A DNA stretch of 64,000 bases from Flavobacterium salmonis (GTDB lineage Bacteria > Bacteroidota > Bacteroidia > Flavobacteriales > Flavobacteriaceae). The stretch spans positions 126,221 to 190,220 of the forward strand of contig NZ_CAIJDP010000078.1 in assembly GCF_903819435.1 (NCBI RefSeq). The letters are read 5' to 3'. The notes beneath the pieces are model-generated. The model searched no databases and was not told the origin of the DNA. It saw only the letters and a program-made list of their open reading frames with translations. A program made the translations under genes and the position numbers. Shown here in pieces: positions 1 through 8,343 of this stretch (positions are counted from its first letter, which is position 1; the number at the start of each line of letters is the position of its first letter).

Positions 1-323
1 TAGGATGGATTACAAAATTCAATAAAGATTTTACAAACTCAGAAAGCCTGAAAAAGCAAAAAGAAGAAGGCGTTTCTAAAAAACTGGTAGCTTTTGAAAT
101 GCAGGAACGCGCTGTTCCAAGACATGATTACGAAATTGTAGATGCTACCGGTGCTGTAATTGGTAGTGTTACCTCCGGAACTATGTCACCATCAATGAAT
201 AAAGGAATTGGTTTGGGATATGTGACTGTAAATCATAGTGCAATTGACAGCGAGATTTTTATCCGAATCAGAAAAAATGATGTTGCTGCTAAAGTTGTAA
301 AATTACCTTTTTATAAGAAATAA
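1..323 (+). CDS. gcvT: Glycine cleavage system T protein (aminomethyltransferase), 3' end only
   Basis: This is the C-terminal part (about 107 residues, frame starting at base 3) of the tetrahydrofolate-dependent aminomethyltransferase of the glycine cleavage system; the gene starts outside the window. The visible stretch has the family's C-terminal barrel features: KLVAFEM, then RHDYEIVD, a GSVTSGTMSPS turn, KGIGLGYV, and the closing IRIRKNDVAAKVVKLPFYKK. The product normally works in the cytoplasm with GcvP, GcvH and Lpd. A Rho-independent terminator follows directly, so it is the last gene of its transcript. The assignment rests on strong motif recognition. Confidence 0.93.
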   Translation, partial: GWITKFNKDFTNSESLKKQKEEGVSKKLVAFEMQERAVPRHDYEIVDATGAVIGSVTSGTMSPSMNKGIGLGYVTVNHSAIDSEIFIRIRKNDVAAKVVKLPFYKK

Positions 324-344
324 TTAAGTCTTATCCATAACTTA

Positions 345-377
345 AAATGCATTACTTAATTGTAGTGCATTTTTTTG
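345..377 (+). terminator. Rho-independent terminator after gcvT
   Basis: Arms AATGCATTAC and GTAGTGCATT pair with one G-U, around a short TTAATT loop, and are followed by a T-rich run. It begins about 22 bases after the gcvT stop. Confidence 0.8.
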
Positions 378-523
378 TTTTAAATTTATCTATAAAATGA
401 TTTTAGCCTATTTTTGTAAATCCTTTTTTACTAAAATACATAGTTTTGATATTAGGAATATTTAGAAAAAATGTAACAGTTTATAAAAAAATTAAACGTA
501 AATTTAATCTAAGATTCACAAAT

Positions 524-2554
524 ATGAAAAAAGCATTATCGATATTTCTGCTTACAACGAACATTCTATTTAGTCAAAATAGCGATCAAACGTGCGAAAT
601 ACTTACCAAAATAAATGCACTAATTCAAAGTGAACACATTAGACCAAAGCCTGTGGATGATAGTTTATCAGTATATGTTTTTGACAATCTAATGGATGAA
701 TTAGACCCTTCCAGAAATATTTTTTTGAAATCAGAATATGACGAGCTCTCCAAAAAATACAGATTAAATTTAGATGATTTAGTCTTAAAAGGAGATTGTA
801 ATTTTTTATATGATATCAATGCTAAATACACAAATGGACTTTTACGAACGAAAACTGTTTTAGAGAAAATTCAAGCCGTACCAATTGATTACAATAAAAA
901 AGATACTATCCGGTTTTACAAAAAAGCATTTACGTTTTATCTAAAAAAAGAGGATCTGGAAAAAGTCTGGCAAAAAAAACTCCGCTATCAAATTTTGGAT
1001 AACATCACTGAAACAAGTAATGATCTCGATTCTATCAAATTAAATTTTAAATCGATTGAATTACAATCAAGAACCACTGTTTTATCAAACGAAATTTGCA
1101 GAATCAACACTCTCTTAGAAAGAAAAGACACACAACAGGAAAACCTTTATAACTTTTTCTGTACTTATTTTGATCCTCACACTGCCTACTTTAGTGATGA
1201 TTCAAAATCCAGTTTTGTAGCCTCACTTTCAAAAGAACATTTTTCTTTGGGAATGAGCTTAAAACTGAATGAAAAAAATGAAATCATTATTGAAGAATTG
1301 GACCCAAATGGACCGGCTTTTCAAACAGGACAGATTAAAAAGGGAGATCAGATAGTTTCAATTTCCAATCAAAAAGACACTTTACAAATTTCATGTTCCT
1401 CATTAGAATCAGTTTCTACTATGATTTCATCTGAATCAAATAAAAATATTACACTTACTTTAAAGCGAAATTCAGGCAAAAGTTTTGAGGTTTATATCGA
1501 GAAACAAATCATGAAAGACGAGGATAATTCTGTTTATAGTTTCGTTATAGGCAAAAACAGTAAAATTGGTTATCTTAAAATTCCGAGTTTTTACGCAGAT
1601 CTGAATCAAAATGAAAGAAAAGGATGTGCTGATGACGTTGCCCGCGAAATTATAAAACTTGAAAGAGATAATATAAAAGGTCTTGTAATCGATTTAATTA
1701 ATAATGGTGGAGGTTCTATGGAAGAAGCCATAAGATTGTCCGGAATGTTTATTGATTACGGGCCAATTTCAATAGTTATAGATAATAAACAGAACAGATC
1801 CGTAATTGATGATCCTTACAAAGGTCTTATATACAAAGGTCCTATCGTAGTTTTAGTAAACAGCAACACAGCCTCTGCCAGCGAATTCTTTGCTTCAATA
1901 TTGCAGGACTACAACCGCGCTTTATTGTTAGGAAGCAATACACTAGGAAAAGCCACAATGCAAACCATTATTCCACTTGATGAAAATACGACTACAGATT
2001 TTTTAAAAATCAGCATTAATAAATTTTACAGGATTACGGGAAAAAGCCATCAAAATATAGGAGTTACACCAGATGTCGTACTTCCGGAATTTTATGAAAA
2101 TGTTTACCAAAAAGAAAGTAATTTTCCAACTGCAATTAAAAACGACAGTATTATCCCGTCATTAAAATACAGACCGTATGTAAAAAGAGCTTTAATTGAT
2201 AAAATTGCGAAAAACAGCTCAGCAAGACTGGCCGATAATTTTTATTTTAAACAAATCAAAGAAATCAATTCAAAAATTGACAAAATGATAAATGTTCCAA
2301 AATCAGAAGTCCCAATGACACTCGATTCGGTTTTTGAACAAAAAACCATTAGAAATAAATTATGGACAGAAATTAATACTTTTAAGGATGATAACAATCC
2401 GTTGGATGTTTATAATTCAACAGTCAATCAGTTTTTATTAGGTGTTTATCCTGCCGAAAAAACAATCAATCAATACCAAATTGACAATCTCAAGACAAAT
2501 CCTTACTTAAACGAAGCTGTAAATATTATTAATGAATTTAATACTTCAAAATAA
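524..2554 (+). CDS. Carboxy-terminal processing (tail-specific) protease, S41/Prc-like
   Basis: This is a 676-residue exported serine protease of the S41 Prc/CtpA family, expected in the periplasm and acting on C-termini of exported proteins. I chose the ATG at 524 because it opens a signal peptide (MKKALSIFLLTTNILFSQ); the frame is open upstream to a TTG at 446, but those residues are lysine-rich and not signal-like. An N-terminal tail-specific-protease domain (about 20-230) is followed by a PDZ domain (about 235-315; SLGMSLKLNEKN ... GPAFQTGQIKKGDQI) and the S41 core. The nucleophile motif TASASE is at 449-454, and the general-base lysine is K476 in LGKAT, where the common form is FGKGT. 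A helical C-terminal extension closes it. Both catalytic residues are present, so it looks active. Confidence 0.92.
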   Translation: MKKALSIFLLTTNILFSQNSDQTCEILTKINALIQSEHIRPKPVDDSLSVYVFDNLMDELDPSRNIFLKSEYDELSKKYRLNLDDLVLKGDCNFLYDINAKYTNGLLRTKTVLEKIQAVPIDYNKKDTIRFYKKAFTFYLKKEDLEKVWQKKLRYQILDNITETSNDLDSIKLNFKSIELQSRTTVLSNEICRINTLLERKDTQQENLYNFFCTYFDPHTAYFSDDSKSSFVASLSKEHFSLGMSLKLNEKNEIIIEELDPNGPAFQTGQIKKGDQIVSISNQKDTLQISCSSLESVSTMISSESNKNITLTLKRNSGKSFEVYIEKQIMKDEDNSVYSFVIGKNSKIGYLKIPSFYADLNQNERKGCADDVAREIIKLERDNIKGLVIDLINNGGGSMEEAIRLSGMFIDYGPISIVIDNKQNRSVIDDPYKGLIYKGPIVVLVNSNTASASEFFASILQDYNRALLLGSNTLGKATMQTIIPLDENTTTDFLKISINKFYRITGKSHQNIGVTPDVVLPEFYENVYQKESNFPTAIKNDSIIPSLKYRPYVKRALIDKIAKNSSARLADNFYFKQIKEINSKIDKMINVPKSEVPMTLDSVFEQKTIRNKLWTEINTFKDDNNPLDVYNSTVNQFLLGVYPAEKTINQYQIDNLKTNPYLNEAVNIINEFNTSK

Positions 2555-2682
2555 ATTCAGCCTTCCGCTACAAAACACAATTTTAATCTGTTTTACCATT
2601 TAAATAAGAAAAATAACTCAACCCAAACTTTTGGCCTTTTCTTTACGATATAACATAATTTAAAAAAGAATAGAGTTTTGAT

Positions 2683-2713
2683 TTTGGAAAAATAAGGAAT
2701 AACTGTATTTTTG
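2683..2713 (+). promoter_or_regulatory. Bacteroidota-type promoter for the yebC-family gene
   Basis: A TTTG -33 element (2683-2686), a 19-base spacer and a -7 box TATTTTTG (2706-2713) lie 24 bases before the ATG. This is the clearest full promoter in the window and was used as the template for the other -7 calls. Confidence 0.7.
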
Positions 2714-2736
2714 CATCTCAAAATAAAAAATCAGTA

Positions 2737-3450
2737 ATGGGAAGAGCGTTCGAATTTAGAAAAGGAAGAAAAATGAAACGTTGGTCAGCAATGGCCAAAA
2801 CATTTACCCGAATTGGTAAAGATATTGTTATGGCTGTTAAAGAAGGTGGTCCAAATCCGGATGCCAACTCCAGATTAAGAGCTGTAATACAAAATGCAAA
2901 AGCAGCTAACATGCCTAAGGACAATGTGGAGCGCGCTATAAAAAATGCAAGTAATAAAGATACTGCCAACTATAAAGAAATTTTGTTTGAGGGATATGCG
3001 CCTCACGGAATTGCAATTTTAATTGAAACTGCATCTGACAATAACAATAGAACAGTTGCCAACATTCGTAGCTATTTTAACAAATGCAACGGTACAATGG
3101 GAACTCAGGGATCGGTTGAATTCATGTTTGATCACACTTGTAATTTCCGTATTGCAAAAGGTGAAATTGATGCCGAAGAATTAGAATTAGAATTAATCGA
3201 TTTTGGAGCCGAAGAAGTTTTTGAAGATGAAGACGGAATCTTAATATACGCTCCTTTTGGCAGCTTTGGCGCTTTACAAAAAGAATTGGAAAATAGAGGT
3301 TTGGAAATATTATCTTCAGGTTTTGAGCGTATCCCACAAATCACAAAAGAATTAACTGAAGCCCAAATTGCTGACGTTGAAAAACTAATTGAAAAAATCG
3401 AAGAAGATGATGACGTAATGAACGTTTATCATACTATGAAAGAAGAGTAA
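2737..3450 (+). CDS. YebC/PmpR (TACO1-type) family protein
   Basis: This 237-residue protein has the full three-domain TACO1/YebC layout. It opens with MGRAFEFRKGRKMKRWSAMA in place of the usual MAGHSKWANIKHRK, which is the shorter Bacteroidota version. The conserved GGPNPDANSRLRAVIQNAKA and NMPKDNVERAIKNA follow. Members have been described as transcriptional regulators and, more recently, as translation factors helping ribosomes through difficult stretches; which applies here cannot be seen. The acidic end (EEDDDVMNVYHTM) is typical. A good promoter precedes it and a bidirectional terminator follows. Confidence 0.93.
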   Translation: MGRAFEFRKGRKMKRWSAMAKTFTRIGKDIVMAVKEGGPNPDANSRLRAVIQNAKAANMPKDNVERAIKNASNKDTANYKEILFEGYAPHGIAILIETASDNNNRTVANIRSYFNKCNGTMGTQGSVEFMFDHTCNFRIAKGEIDAEELELELIDFGAEEVFEDEDGILIYAPFGSFGALQKELENRGLEILSSGFERIPQITKELTEAQIADVEKLIEKIEEDDDVMNVYHTMKEE

Positions 3451-3458
3451 TATTTTAA

Positions 3459-3485
3459 AAAGCTCTGGAAATCCAGAGCTTTTTA
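3459..3485. terminator. Bidirectional terminator between the yebC-family gene and the PhyH gene
   Basis: The perfect 8-bp stem AGCTCTGG/CCAGAGCT with an AAAT loop (3461-3480) is flanked by A-run and T-run. It therefore serves both convergent genes. Confidence 0.9.
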
Positions 3486-3492
3486 CTATTTA

Positions 3493-4404
3493 TTAAATCC
3501 ATTCTGAGTCTTCTTTGTAACCATCAGGAAGATAGGTAAGATACTGTACCATTCTTGGCAATGAACCACGATTGGGAGTAGCACAATGAGGGAGGGCTTT
3601 ATGCCAAATAATAAAATCCCCTGCATTTCCTGTTATAGCAACTGGTTTTAGTGTTTCTTCAGCTACACGTCTTGGATTGTCCGTTGGCCTTAAATCCCCA
3701 AGCCACTGCTCTATTTTTCTATGAAATCCAGGTACACAATGAAATGCGCCTTCATTTTCATCACAATCTGTAAGATATAAAAGACCTTGTAATCCAAATG
3801 GTATCGGCAGCTTTAAACTAACATCCCAATGAAGCGCACTTCCTAAAAATTTAAAGTGTTTAGATTCAGGAGGGTTAAAACTTACTTTATCAATAGTTTT
3901 ATAAATATTTGTTGTTTTATAAAGCTGTTCATAAGCCTTTTGTATCCGTAAAGATGATCTGTTTTTATTTAAAGTGGGATGATTAAAAAAATTAAGCATA
4001 AGTCCTTTTTGCTCCGGATGCCTTCTATACCATGTTTCTCTGTCCTCAGGATTCATCTGCAGAAAGTTCCAAATGGCTTTTTGAGTTTCCATACAATCAG
4101 ATATTGGAATTGCTTTCTTTACTATTACATATCCATTTTCATCCCAAAAATCAAGATCTTCTTTTGAAAGAACATCCTCAGAATCAACTAATTTTATATT
4201 TTTTATTTCTTTTTTATTTTCTAGTACCCAATTTTTAAAAGACTCAAAATCAGGTTTCCTGAAATACAAATATTGAAGCGTATCTTCCATACTGATACCT
4301 AACCTATATAACATTTCTATTTCTTCGTTCCATGTAGAATTGTCAGTGGCAGATTCTGTATCTAATGTACGTTTCCAAAGTGTTTCAAAAAGAGTCCATT
4401 CCAT
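3493..4404 (-). CDS. Phytanoyl-CoA dioxygenase (PhyH) family protein
   Basis: This is a 303-residue Fe(II)/2-oxoglutarate-dependent oxygenase of the PhyH superfamily. The N-terminal 80 residues are helical; the double-stranded beta-helix core starts near LSKEDLDFWDENGYVIVK. Metal ligands are visible as HWD (about residue 190, in ALHWDVSL) and a distal His in LPHCATPN (about residue 265). The 2-oxoglutarate-binding Arg is probably in NRGSLPRMVQYL. The substrate is unknown; family members hydroxylate a wide range of small molecules. It stands alone, converging on the yebC-family gene. Family call sure, function not. Confidence 0.88.
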   Translation of the reverse strand: MEWTLFETLWKRTLDTESATDNSTWNEEIEMLYRLGISMEDTLQYLYFRKPDFESFKNWVLENKKEIKNIKLVDSEDVLSKEDLDFWDENGYVIVKKAIPISDCMETQKAIWNFLQMNPEDRETWYRRHPEQKGLMLNFFNHPTLNKNRSSLRIQKAYEQLYKTTNIYKTIDKVSFNPPESKHFKFLGSALHWDVSLKLPIPFGLQGLLYLTDCDENEGAFHCVPGFHRKIEQWLGDLRPTDNPRRVAEETLKPVAITGNAGDFIIWHKALPHCATPNRGSLPRMVQYLTYLPDGYKEDSEWI

Positions 4405-4530
4405 AATTTTCGATAAAATTGTTAGAAAGCTAAAATAATAAAATTCAATAACTATTCTTACTAAAAATATCTATTAACTTTTTGAAATTTGAAAAATTAT
4501 CTATAACTAAATTGCTATACCACTAAAACC

Positions 4531-4676
4531 CCCAGCACTGATAGAAATGGAAATCATTTTTTGAGAAAACTTATTTTTCTTGTTTTTGCAGAGCGACCAG
4601 AGGAAGATCCTACCAGAATTTAGAAAAAAAAAGGTTTAGAGAAAAATATTGTAATGGATAGCAGGAATAGCTTCTT
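4531..4676 (+). repeat. Dispersed intergenic element, copy A
   Basis: The ends are conserved with copy B (40198-40303, opposite strand). The left end reads AGCACTGATAGAAATGG and the right end GGATAGCAGGAATAGC; the interior is not alike. It fills most of the 343-base gap between the PhyH gene and kdsA. The rest of that gap (4405-4530) is AT-rich with nothing else I can name. Confidence 0.65.
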
Positions 4677-4718
4677 AAAAAAAACATAATTCTTAGACCT
4701 TAAATCGTAAATCATAAC

Positions 4719-4726
4719 TACCTTTG
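4719..4726 (+). promoter_or_regulatory. -7 box (TACCTTTG) for kdsA
   Basis: A perfect TAnnTTTG lies 21 bases before the kdsA ATG. No clear -33 TTTG is seen at the expected distance. Confidence 0.55.
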
Positions 4727-4747
4727 CACTGTCAAAAAATTCATATT

Positions 4748-5566
4748 ATGAACATACAACATATTCCACAAATTAAACACACTGAAAGTGGAAACTTCTT
4801 TTTGTTGGCAGGTCCCTGCGCTATAGAAGGAGAAGAAATGGCTCTCAGAATTGCCGAAAAATTAGTTGGTATTACCGACAAACTTCAAATTCCTTATGTC
4901 TTTAAAGGATCGTTTAAAAAAGCCAATCGTTCCAGAATTGACAGTTTCTCCGGAATTGGTGACGAAAAAGCATTAAAAATTTTACGAAAAGTTTCTGAAA
5001 CTTTTCATATTCCAACCGTAACAGATATTCATACGAATGAAGACGCTGATATGGCTGCACAATATGTAGATGTTTTGCAGATCCCTGCCTTTTTGGTTCG
5101 TCAAACCGATCTTGTTGTCGCTGCAGCAAATACAGGAAAAGTAGTTAACCTTAAAAAAGGACAATTTATGAGTCCTGAAAGCATGAAGCATGCTGTACAA
5201 AAGGTACTGGATTGTAATAATGAAAATGTTATGGTTACAGACCGTGGTACTATGTTTGGTTATCAGGATATGATTGTTGATTATAGAGGAATACCTACTA
5301 TGCAGCAATATGCAACCACAGTTTTGGATGTAACACATTCATTGCAACAGCCAAATCAAACTGCTGGTGTTACGGGAGGCAGACCTGATATGATTGAAAC
5401 TGTTGCCAAAGCGGGTATTGCTGTGGGTGTTGACGGTATTTTTATCGAAACTCATTTTGATCCTGCAAATGCTAAAAGTGATGGTGCCAATATGCTTCAT
5501 TTAGACTATTTTGAAGGATTAATGACCAAATTAGTTGCCATTAGAAAAACAGTAAATTCATTTTAA
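4748..5566 (+). CDS. kdsA: 3-deoxy-8-phosphooctulonate (KDO-8-P) synthase
   Basis: This 272-residue cytoplasmic enzyme condenses phosphoenolpyruvate with D-arabinose 5-phosphate to give KDO-8-phosphate for the lipid A inner core. The ATG at 4748 is used because a -7 box overlaps the upstream in-frame TTG. Class I DAHP synthase/KDSA motifs are clear: AGPCAIE near residue 20, FKGSFKKANRS, VTDIHTNEDA, ILQIPAFLVRQTDL (here VLQIPAFL), VTDRGTMFGY and GGRPDMIETVAKAG. The C-terminal DGIFIETHFDPANAKSDGAN matches the family. The next gene starts 18 bases downstream. Confidence 0.96.
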   Translation: MNIQHIPQIKHTESGNFFLLAGPCAIEGEEMALRIAEKLVGITDKLQIPYVFKGSFKKANRSRIDSFSGIGDEKALKILRKVSETFHIPTVTDIHTNEDADMAAQYVDVLQIPAFLVRQTDLVVAAANTGKVVNLKKGQFMSPESMKHAVQKVLDCNNENVMVTDRGTMFGYQDMIVDYRGIPTMQQYATTVLDVTHSLQQPNQTAGVTGGRPDMIETVAKAGIAVGVDGIFIETHFDPANAKSDGANMLHLDYFEGLMTKLVAIRKTVNSF

Positions 5567-5584
5567 ATTTTATACAATAGTTCG

Positions 5585-6439
5585 TTGAAAAATAATTTTT
5601 TATTCTTGCCTTTCTTTTTAATGTGTTTTGCTGTAAATACATTTGCTCAGGATGAAATCGCAATACAAGATAAATACACAGCACATAACAAAGGAAAGTT
5701 CTTTTTTTCATGGGGCGGTAACAGAGAAAGTTACTCTAAATCTGATGTAACCTTCAGAGGAAAAGATTATGAATTCACGGTTCATGATATGTCTGCACAT
5801 GATAAACCAAAAGGATGGCATGTTGATTATGTTAATCCATCCCGAATGACTATCCCTCAAACTAATTTGAGATTGGGTTATTTTTTTAGTGATCATTACA
5901 GTGTAACCATTGGAGTTGATCACATGAAATATGTAATGAACCAAAATCAAATAGCAAATGTCACCGGTTATATTAATAATACTGGTTCTCAGTATGACAA
6001 CACTACTTATAACAACACACCTGTAGACTTTACTGATGAAACGTTCTTAACTTATGAACATACGGATGGTTTGAATTATGTAAACACAGAAGTTTCTAGA
6101 TTTGATGATATTTCAAAATTGTTTCATCTGCCAAATACAGACAAAGTTCAAATCAATCTAACTGAAGGCCTGGGTGGTGGAATTTTATACCCTAAAACAA
6201 ATACAATGCTTTTAGGAAAAGAACGTCACGATGATTTTCATGTTTCCGGTTATGGAGTTTCTGCAAAAGCAGGTATTAATATTACCTTTTTCAAACATTT
6301 TTATATACAGGGAGAACTTAAAGGCGGTTATATTAATATGCAGGATATCAAAACTACGGCAAGTAATGACGATAGTGCTTTTCAGGACTTTTTCTTCTTT
6401 CAGCGAATCATTGCTTTTGGAGGTATATTCAGAATTTAA
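5585..6439 (+). CDS. Putative outer-membrane beta-barrel protein of unknown function
   Basis: This 284-residue exported protein starts at a TTG. The TTG is supported because the codons right after it encode a complete signal peptide (KNNFLFLPFFLMCFAVNTFAQ), while the first in-frame ATG would cut it away. The mature part has alternating aromatic/hydrophobic strands (FFSWGGN, TNLRLGYFFSDHYSVTIGVDHM, GVSAKAGINITFFKHFYIQGELKGGYI) and ends in FGGIFRI, consistent with an outer-membrane barrel. It lies 18 bases after kdsA and probably shares its transcript. No specific family recognised. Confidence 0.75.
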   Translation: MKNNFLFLPFFLMCFAVNTFAQDEIAIQDKYTAHNKGKFFFSWGGNRESYSKSDVTFRGKDYEFTVHDMSAHDKPKGWHVDYVNPSRMTIPQTNLRLGYFFSDHYSVTIGVDHMKYVMNQNQIANVTGYINNTGSQYDNTTYNNTPVDFTDETFLTYEHTDGLNYVNTEVSRFDDISKLFHLPNTDKVQINLTEGLGGGILYPKTNTMLLGKERHDDFHVSGYGVSAKAGINITFFKHFYIQGELKGGYINMQDIKTTASNDDSAFQDFFFFQRIIAFGGIFRI

Positions 6440-6460
6440 AAAGGCATAAACAATAATAAA

Positions 6461-6498
6461 AAAGCAGAATTCAATTAATTTGGATTCTGCTTTTTTTT
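6461..6498. terminator. Terminator between the barrel-protein gene and the DUF1697 gene
   Basis: The perfect 8-bp stem AGCAGAAT (6463-6470) / ATTCTGCT (6484-6491) has flanking A-run and T-run. It is usable in both directions by the convergent genes. Confidence 0.85.
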
Positions 6499-6503
6499 AT
6501 TTG

Positions 6504-7046
6504 TTATTCAGAATACATTTTTAGCAAATTAGTTACTGTATTCCAATTTCTGATTGTTGCCGTTACGTTTAGCTTTTTCTCAATGTATTTTTGGTCAAAT
6601 CTTGTTTTTCCGGCCCCAACTGCATATTTGATAAATATTCTGTTACCATCAATGCTGGCTTCGTCTGGTTTAAACTGACTTATTTTTAAATCATTTATAT
6701 TTTCACTTTTTAAAGCAATAGAGACAAATGCAACGTATAGCTTTTTTGTATCAACATCTTTTTCTTTCAAATATGGACTATTTTTAAAACACAGCTCCAA
6801 ATCTTCTTTGGTAATAACCACCACGGGTACTTCATGTCCAAACACCTTAAAAATTTCCTGTTTGATCATGAATCCTACTTTCGAAGCACTTTCTTCTTCT
6901 GTATCAACAAACACATTTCCGGATTGCAGATAAGTTCTAACTTTGGTAAAACCTATATTTTCGAGCATTGTCTTTAATGCTTCCATTTTTATCATATTAT
7001 GACCTGAAACGTTGATTCCTCGTAAAAGTGCTAAGTGAGTTGTCAT
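6504..7046 (-). CDS. DUF1697 domain-containing protein
   Basis: This 180-residue cytoplasmic protein is recognisable from its start, THLALLRGINVSGHNMIKM, followed by LKTMLENIGFTKVRTYLQSGNVFVDT and the C-terminal TIRNWNTVTNLLKM. This full-length pattern defines DUF1697, a family with no established function. It is monocistronic, with a terminator just after its stop. Confidence 0.9.
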   Translation of the reverse strand: MTTHLALLRGINVSGHNMIKMEALKTMLENIGFTKVRTYLQSGNVFVDTEEESASKVGFMIKQEIFKVFGHEVPVVVITKEDLELCFKNSPYLKEKDVDTKKLYVAFVSIALKSENINDLKISQFKPDEASIDGNRIFIKYAVGAGKTRFDQKYIEKKLNVTATIRNWNTVTNLLKMYSE

Positions 7047-7124
7047 TAATTTTATCTTTTTTAATACTTCAAAGATATTGTTTTCTAAAACTTAAATCAG
7101 ATTTAGAAATTTTAAATTTTTGCA

Positions 7125-8072
7125 TCATTTAGCAGATACATGCTCTTTAGCATATTTTTTCTTTTCTGAACGTGAAAATTCTTGTGTTATAATGGCTTCA
7201 TTTGCAGAGGTTATATATTCTTTTTTAGATTCAATTGTATTTTCACCATCTTGTGTAACAAAATTAGGCATCAAATATTTATAATTGCTTTTATATCCTT
7301 TTAATGTCTGATTTCGGTTTTCTTTCAAAGCGATATCAGATAAATAGTAAATTGAAAAATCAAGTCGGTAGGATTTTAAATCATACTTTTCGGTTATTCC
7401 TAATTCTGTTTGTGGATAAATTGTTTCTCCTAACTTTACAAAAATTCCATTCTTTTTAAAGCCCTTATATTCTGCAAAAGTCCCATCTGCATGTTCTACA
7501 ACTACTGAATTTCTCATGCTGGTATAATGAGCATTGGTCGATGAATTATCATCATATTCATTTTTTACCCGTACTACAATTCCTTTTCTCATACTACAGA
7601 TCGTATCTGGTTTTTCTGAATGAACTAAATAAGACTTCCAATTTAAAGCTTTCTCCTGTCCCAAATATTTTTCTCCTATATTTCCGGCTTCATAAATTTT
7701 TACTTTTTTTCCGTTTTTAAAAGGAAGTGTATAACGAAACAAAGTATCAATCTTCGGATTAAGTTCTCCCATGACAGTATAATATCTCATAGAATATCTA
7801 ATTCCTCTACTTTTATCGAGTGGTCTTAATCTATACAAGTTACCGGAATAACCCCTAACTTCTGTTTTATAATTGCTTATATCGCAGTTCTCTACATTGG
7901 CAAATTCTAAACTTATTGTATATGTCCCAGGTTTGTCTTTTGTATATGATAAGTCAATACTTCTGTCATCGTTTGTTTTAGATGTAATAGACACAATTGG
8001 AGTTTGCGCTATCATTTTATAATTTATCCCCATTACTATAAGGAATATAAAAAAAACTGGTTTTGATTTCAT
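7125..8072 (-). CDS. Secreted protein with a degenerate M23 (LytM)-like domain
   Basis: This 315-residue protein has a signal peptide (MKSKPVFFIFLIVMGINYKMIAQ). Residues about 150-240 follow the lysostaphin-type M23 fold pattern: SMRKGIVVRVKNE, then VVVEHADGTFAEYKGF, then GIFVKLGETIYPQTELGIT. The first zinc-binding HxxxD is absent and the HxH of the second motif reads EYKGF, so metal-dependent peptidase activity is unlikely. The N-terminal half (about 25-140) resembles an Ig-like module. Its role may be peptidoglycan or partner binding, but this is inference. It is isolated from its neighbours by gaps on both sides. Confidence 0.65.
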   Translation of the reverse strand: MKSKPVFFIFLIVMGINYKMIAQTPIVSITSKTNDDRSIDLSYTKDKPGTYTISLEFANVENCDISNYKTEVRGYSGNLYRLRPLDKSRGIRYSMRYYTVMGELNPKIDTLFRYTLPFKNGKKVKIYEAGNIGEKYLGQEKALNWKSYLVHSEKPDTICSMRKGIVVRVKNEYDDNSSTNAHYTSMRNSVVVEHADGTFAEYKGFKKNGIFVKLGETIYPQTELGITEKYDLKSYRLDFSIYYLSDIALKENRNQTLKGYKSNYKYLMPNFVTQDGENTIESKKEYITSANEAIITQEFSRSEKKKYAKEHVSAK

Positions 8073-8343
8073 TTTCTCTGCAGTTACTAAAATTTGGTTA
8101 TTTGATAGCTTAATATTTACAGTACAAGATTACTATATATTTTTTTTATAAAAAGAAAATTCTTATTTATTTTTATAAAAATAATTATTGAGTTCAAATC
8201 TTCCTGTTTTAAAATTCCTAATTAAAATCTATCTTCGCTTAAGGAAAGAAAAATATATAACACAAAGAAAACTGACAAAATATATCAACTGTTTTCTTCA
8301 TTCTATCAATTGAAAATTCTAAAATCTAACCGTATAAAAAACA

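Noticed and set aside
446..523. Upstream extension of the S41 protease frame from a TTG
   Set aside because: The residues are lysine-rich and would bury the signal peptide that starts at 524.
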